Assembly: GCA_003545125.1 (NCBI GenBank)
Contig: DQCI01000118.1
Coordinates: 1-6,528 of the forward strand
Reading direction: 5' to 3'
Source: Paracoccaceae bacterium
Lineage (GTDB): Bacteria > Pseudomonadota > Alphaproteobacteria > Rhodobacterales > Rhodobacteraceae
Length of the DNA stretch: 6,528 bases
Numbering within the stretch: the stretch's first letter is position 1; every line of letters starts with the position of its first letter. Position numbers and translations under genes: made by a program. The notes below the pieces were generated by a model. The model was given only the letters and a program-made list of their open reading frames with translations, was not told where the DNA came from and searched no databases. This document shows, one piece after another, positions 6,304 through 6,528 of this stretch.

Positions 6304-6528
6304 AGGTCCACGTGCAGCATGTCGCGCAAGCCGTCCCCCAAAAGGTTGAAACCGAGGGTCGCGTAGAGGATCGCCAGACCCGGCATCGCCGCCTGCCACC
6401 ACATTTCCGGCAGGTTCTCCGAGCCGGAGGCGACCATCGTGCCGAGATCGGGCGTCGGCGGCTGGACGCCGAGGCCCAGGAACGACAACGCCGCGCCGAA
6501 CAGGATCACGAAGCCCGCATCGAGCGAG
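6300..6528 (-). CDS. ABC transporter permease, DppC/OppC type (C-terminal 75 residues; 5' part outside the window)
   Basis: An inner-membrane subunit of the binding-protein-dependent (BPD_transp_1) family, forming half of the translocation channel with a DppB-type partner presumably encoded further right. The frame is open to the window edge and reads SLDAGFVILFGAALSFLGLG, then GVQPPTPDLGTMV, and ends LGFNLLGDGLRDMLHVDL with TGA at 6302-6300. Two hydrophobic segments (about FVILFGAALSFLGLG and MPGLAILYATLGFNLLG) are visible. SFLGLGxQPPTPxxGxM and the GFNLLGDGLRD ending are hallmarks of DppC-type permeases. The apparent GTG near 6509 is internal, because homology continues upstream of it. The stop overlaps the GTG of the ATPase, indicating one transcript and coupled translation. 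Nothing appears damaged in this fragment. Confidence 0.9.
   Translation of the reverse strand, partial: SLDAGFVILFGAALSFLGLGVQPPTPDLGTMVASGSENLPEMWWQAAMPGLAILYATLGFNLLGDGLRDMLHVDL

Noticed and set aside
6304..6402. Upstream ATG at 6402 as the ATPase start
   Set aside because: The added 33 residues overlap the conserved permease C-terminus out of frame. GTG 6303 overlapping the permease stop fits both protein alignment and operon layout.

Overview
All recognisable genes lie on the minus strand and read from right to left. The sequence is GC-rich with GC-ending codons, genes are packed with stop/start overlaps, and the closest family resemblances from memory are proteobacterial. An alphaproteobacterium is the best guess, but this is inference and no marker gene is present.

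Layout in transcription order (high to low coordinates): the 3' end of a DppC/OppC-type ABC permease (6528-6300); a fused DppD-DppF-type double ATPase (6303 down to about 4816); a hydantoinase/oxoprolinase (HyuA-like) protein lacking its N-terminus (about 4816-3560); a first DUF917 / S-methyl-thiohydantoin-desulfurase-family protein (3567-2476); a second, divergent DUF917 paralogue (2476-1379); and a family 5 extracellular solute-binding protein running off the left edge (1341-1). As a functional unit this looks like an import system for a small amide, peptide or (thio)hydantoin-like compound, with cytoplasmic ring-opening or desulfurising enzymes. The substrate cannot be read from the sequence.

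The most striking feature is that the cluster looks broken in several independent places. The ATPase has an in-frame TAA before its first signature motif. Its 3' end is fused, out of frame, to the middle of the HyuA-like gene, as if the end of one gene and the start of the next had been deleted. The first DUF917 gene has ACG where an ATG is expected. The second DUF917 gene has two in-frame TAG codons, one of which hides a well-conserved C-terminal tail in the 'intergenic' sequence. The solute-binding protein has a good Shine-Dalgarno sequence but no start codon at the right distance from it. Several normally invariant residues in the second ATPase domain and elsewhere are also replaced. The window is therefore either a decaying catabolic operon or a sequence rich in errors; read depth or a close relative would decide. 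No RNA genes, insertion sequences, CRISPR arrays or clear terminators were seen. The two halves of the locus touch with no gene-free stretch longer than about 40 bases.
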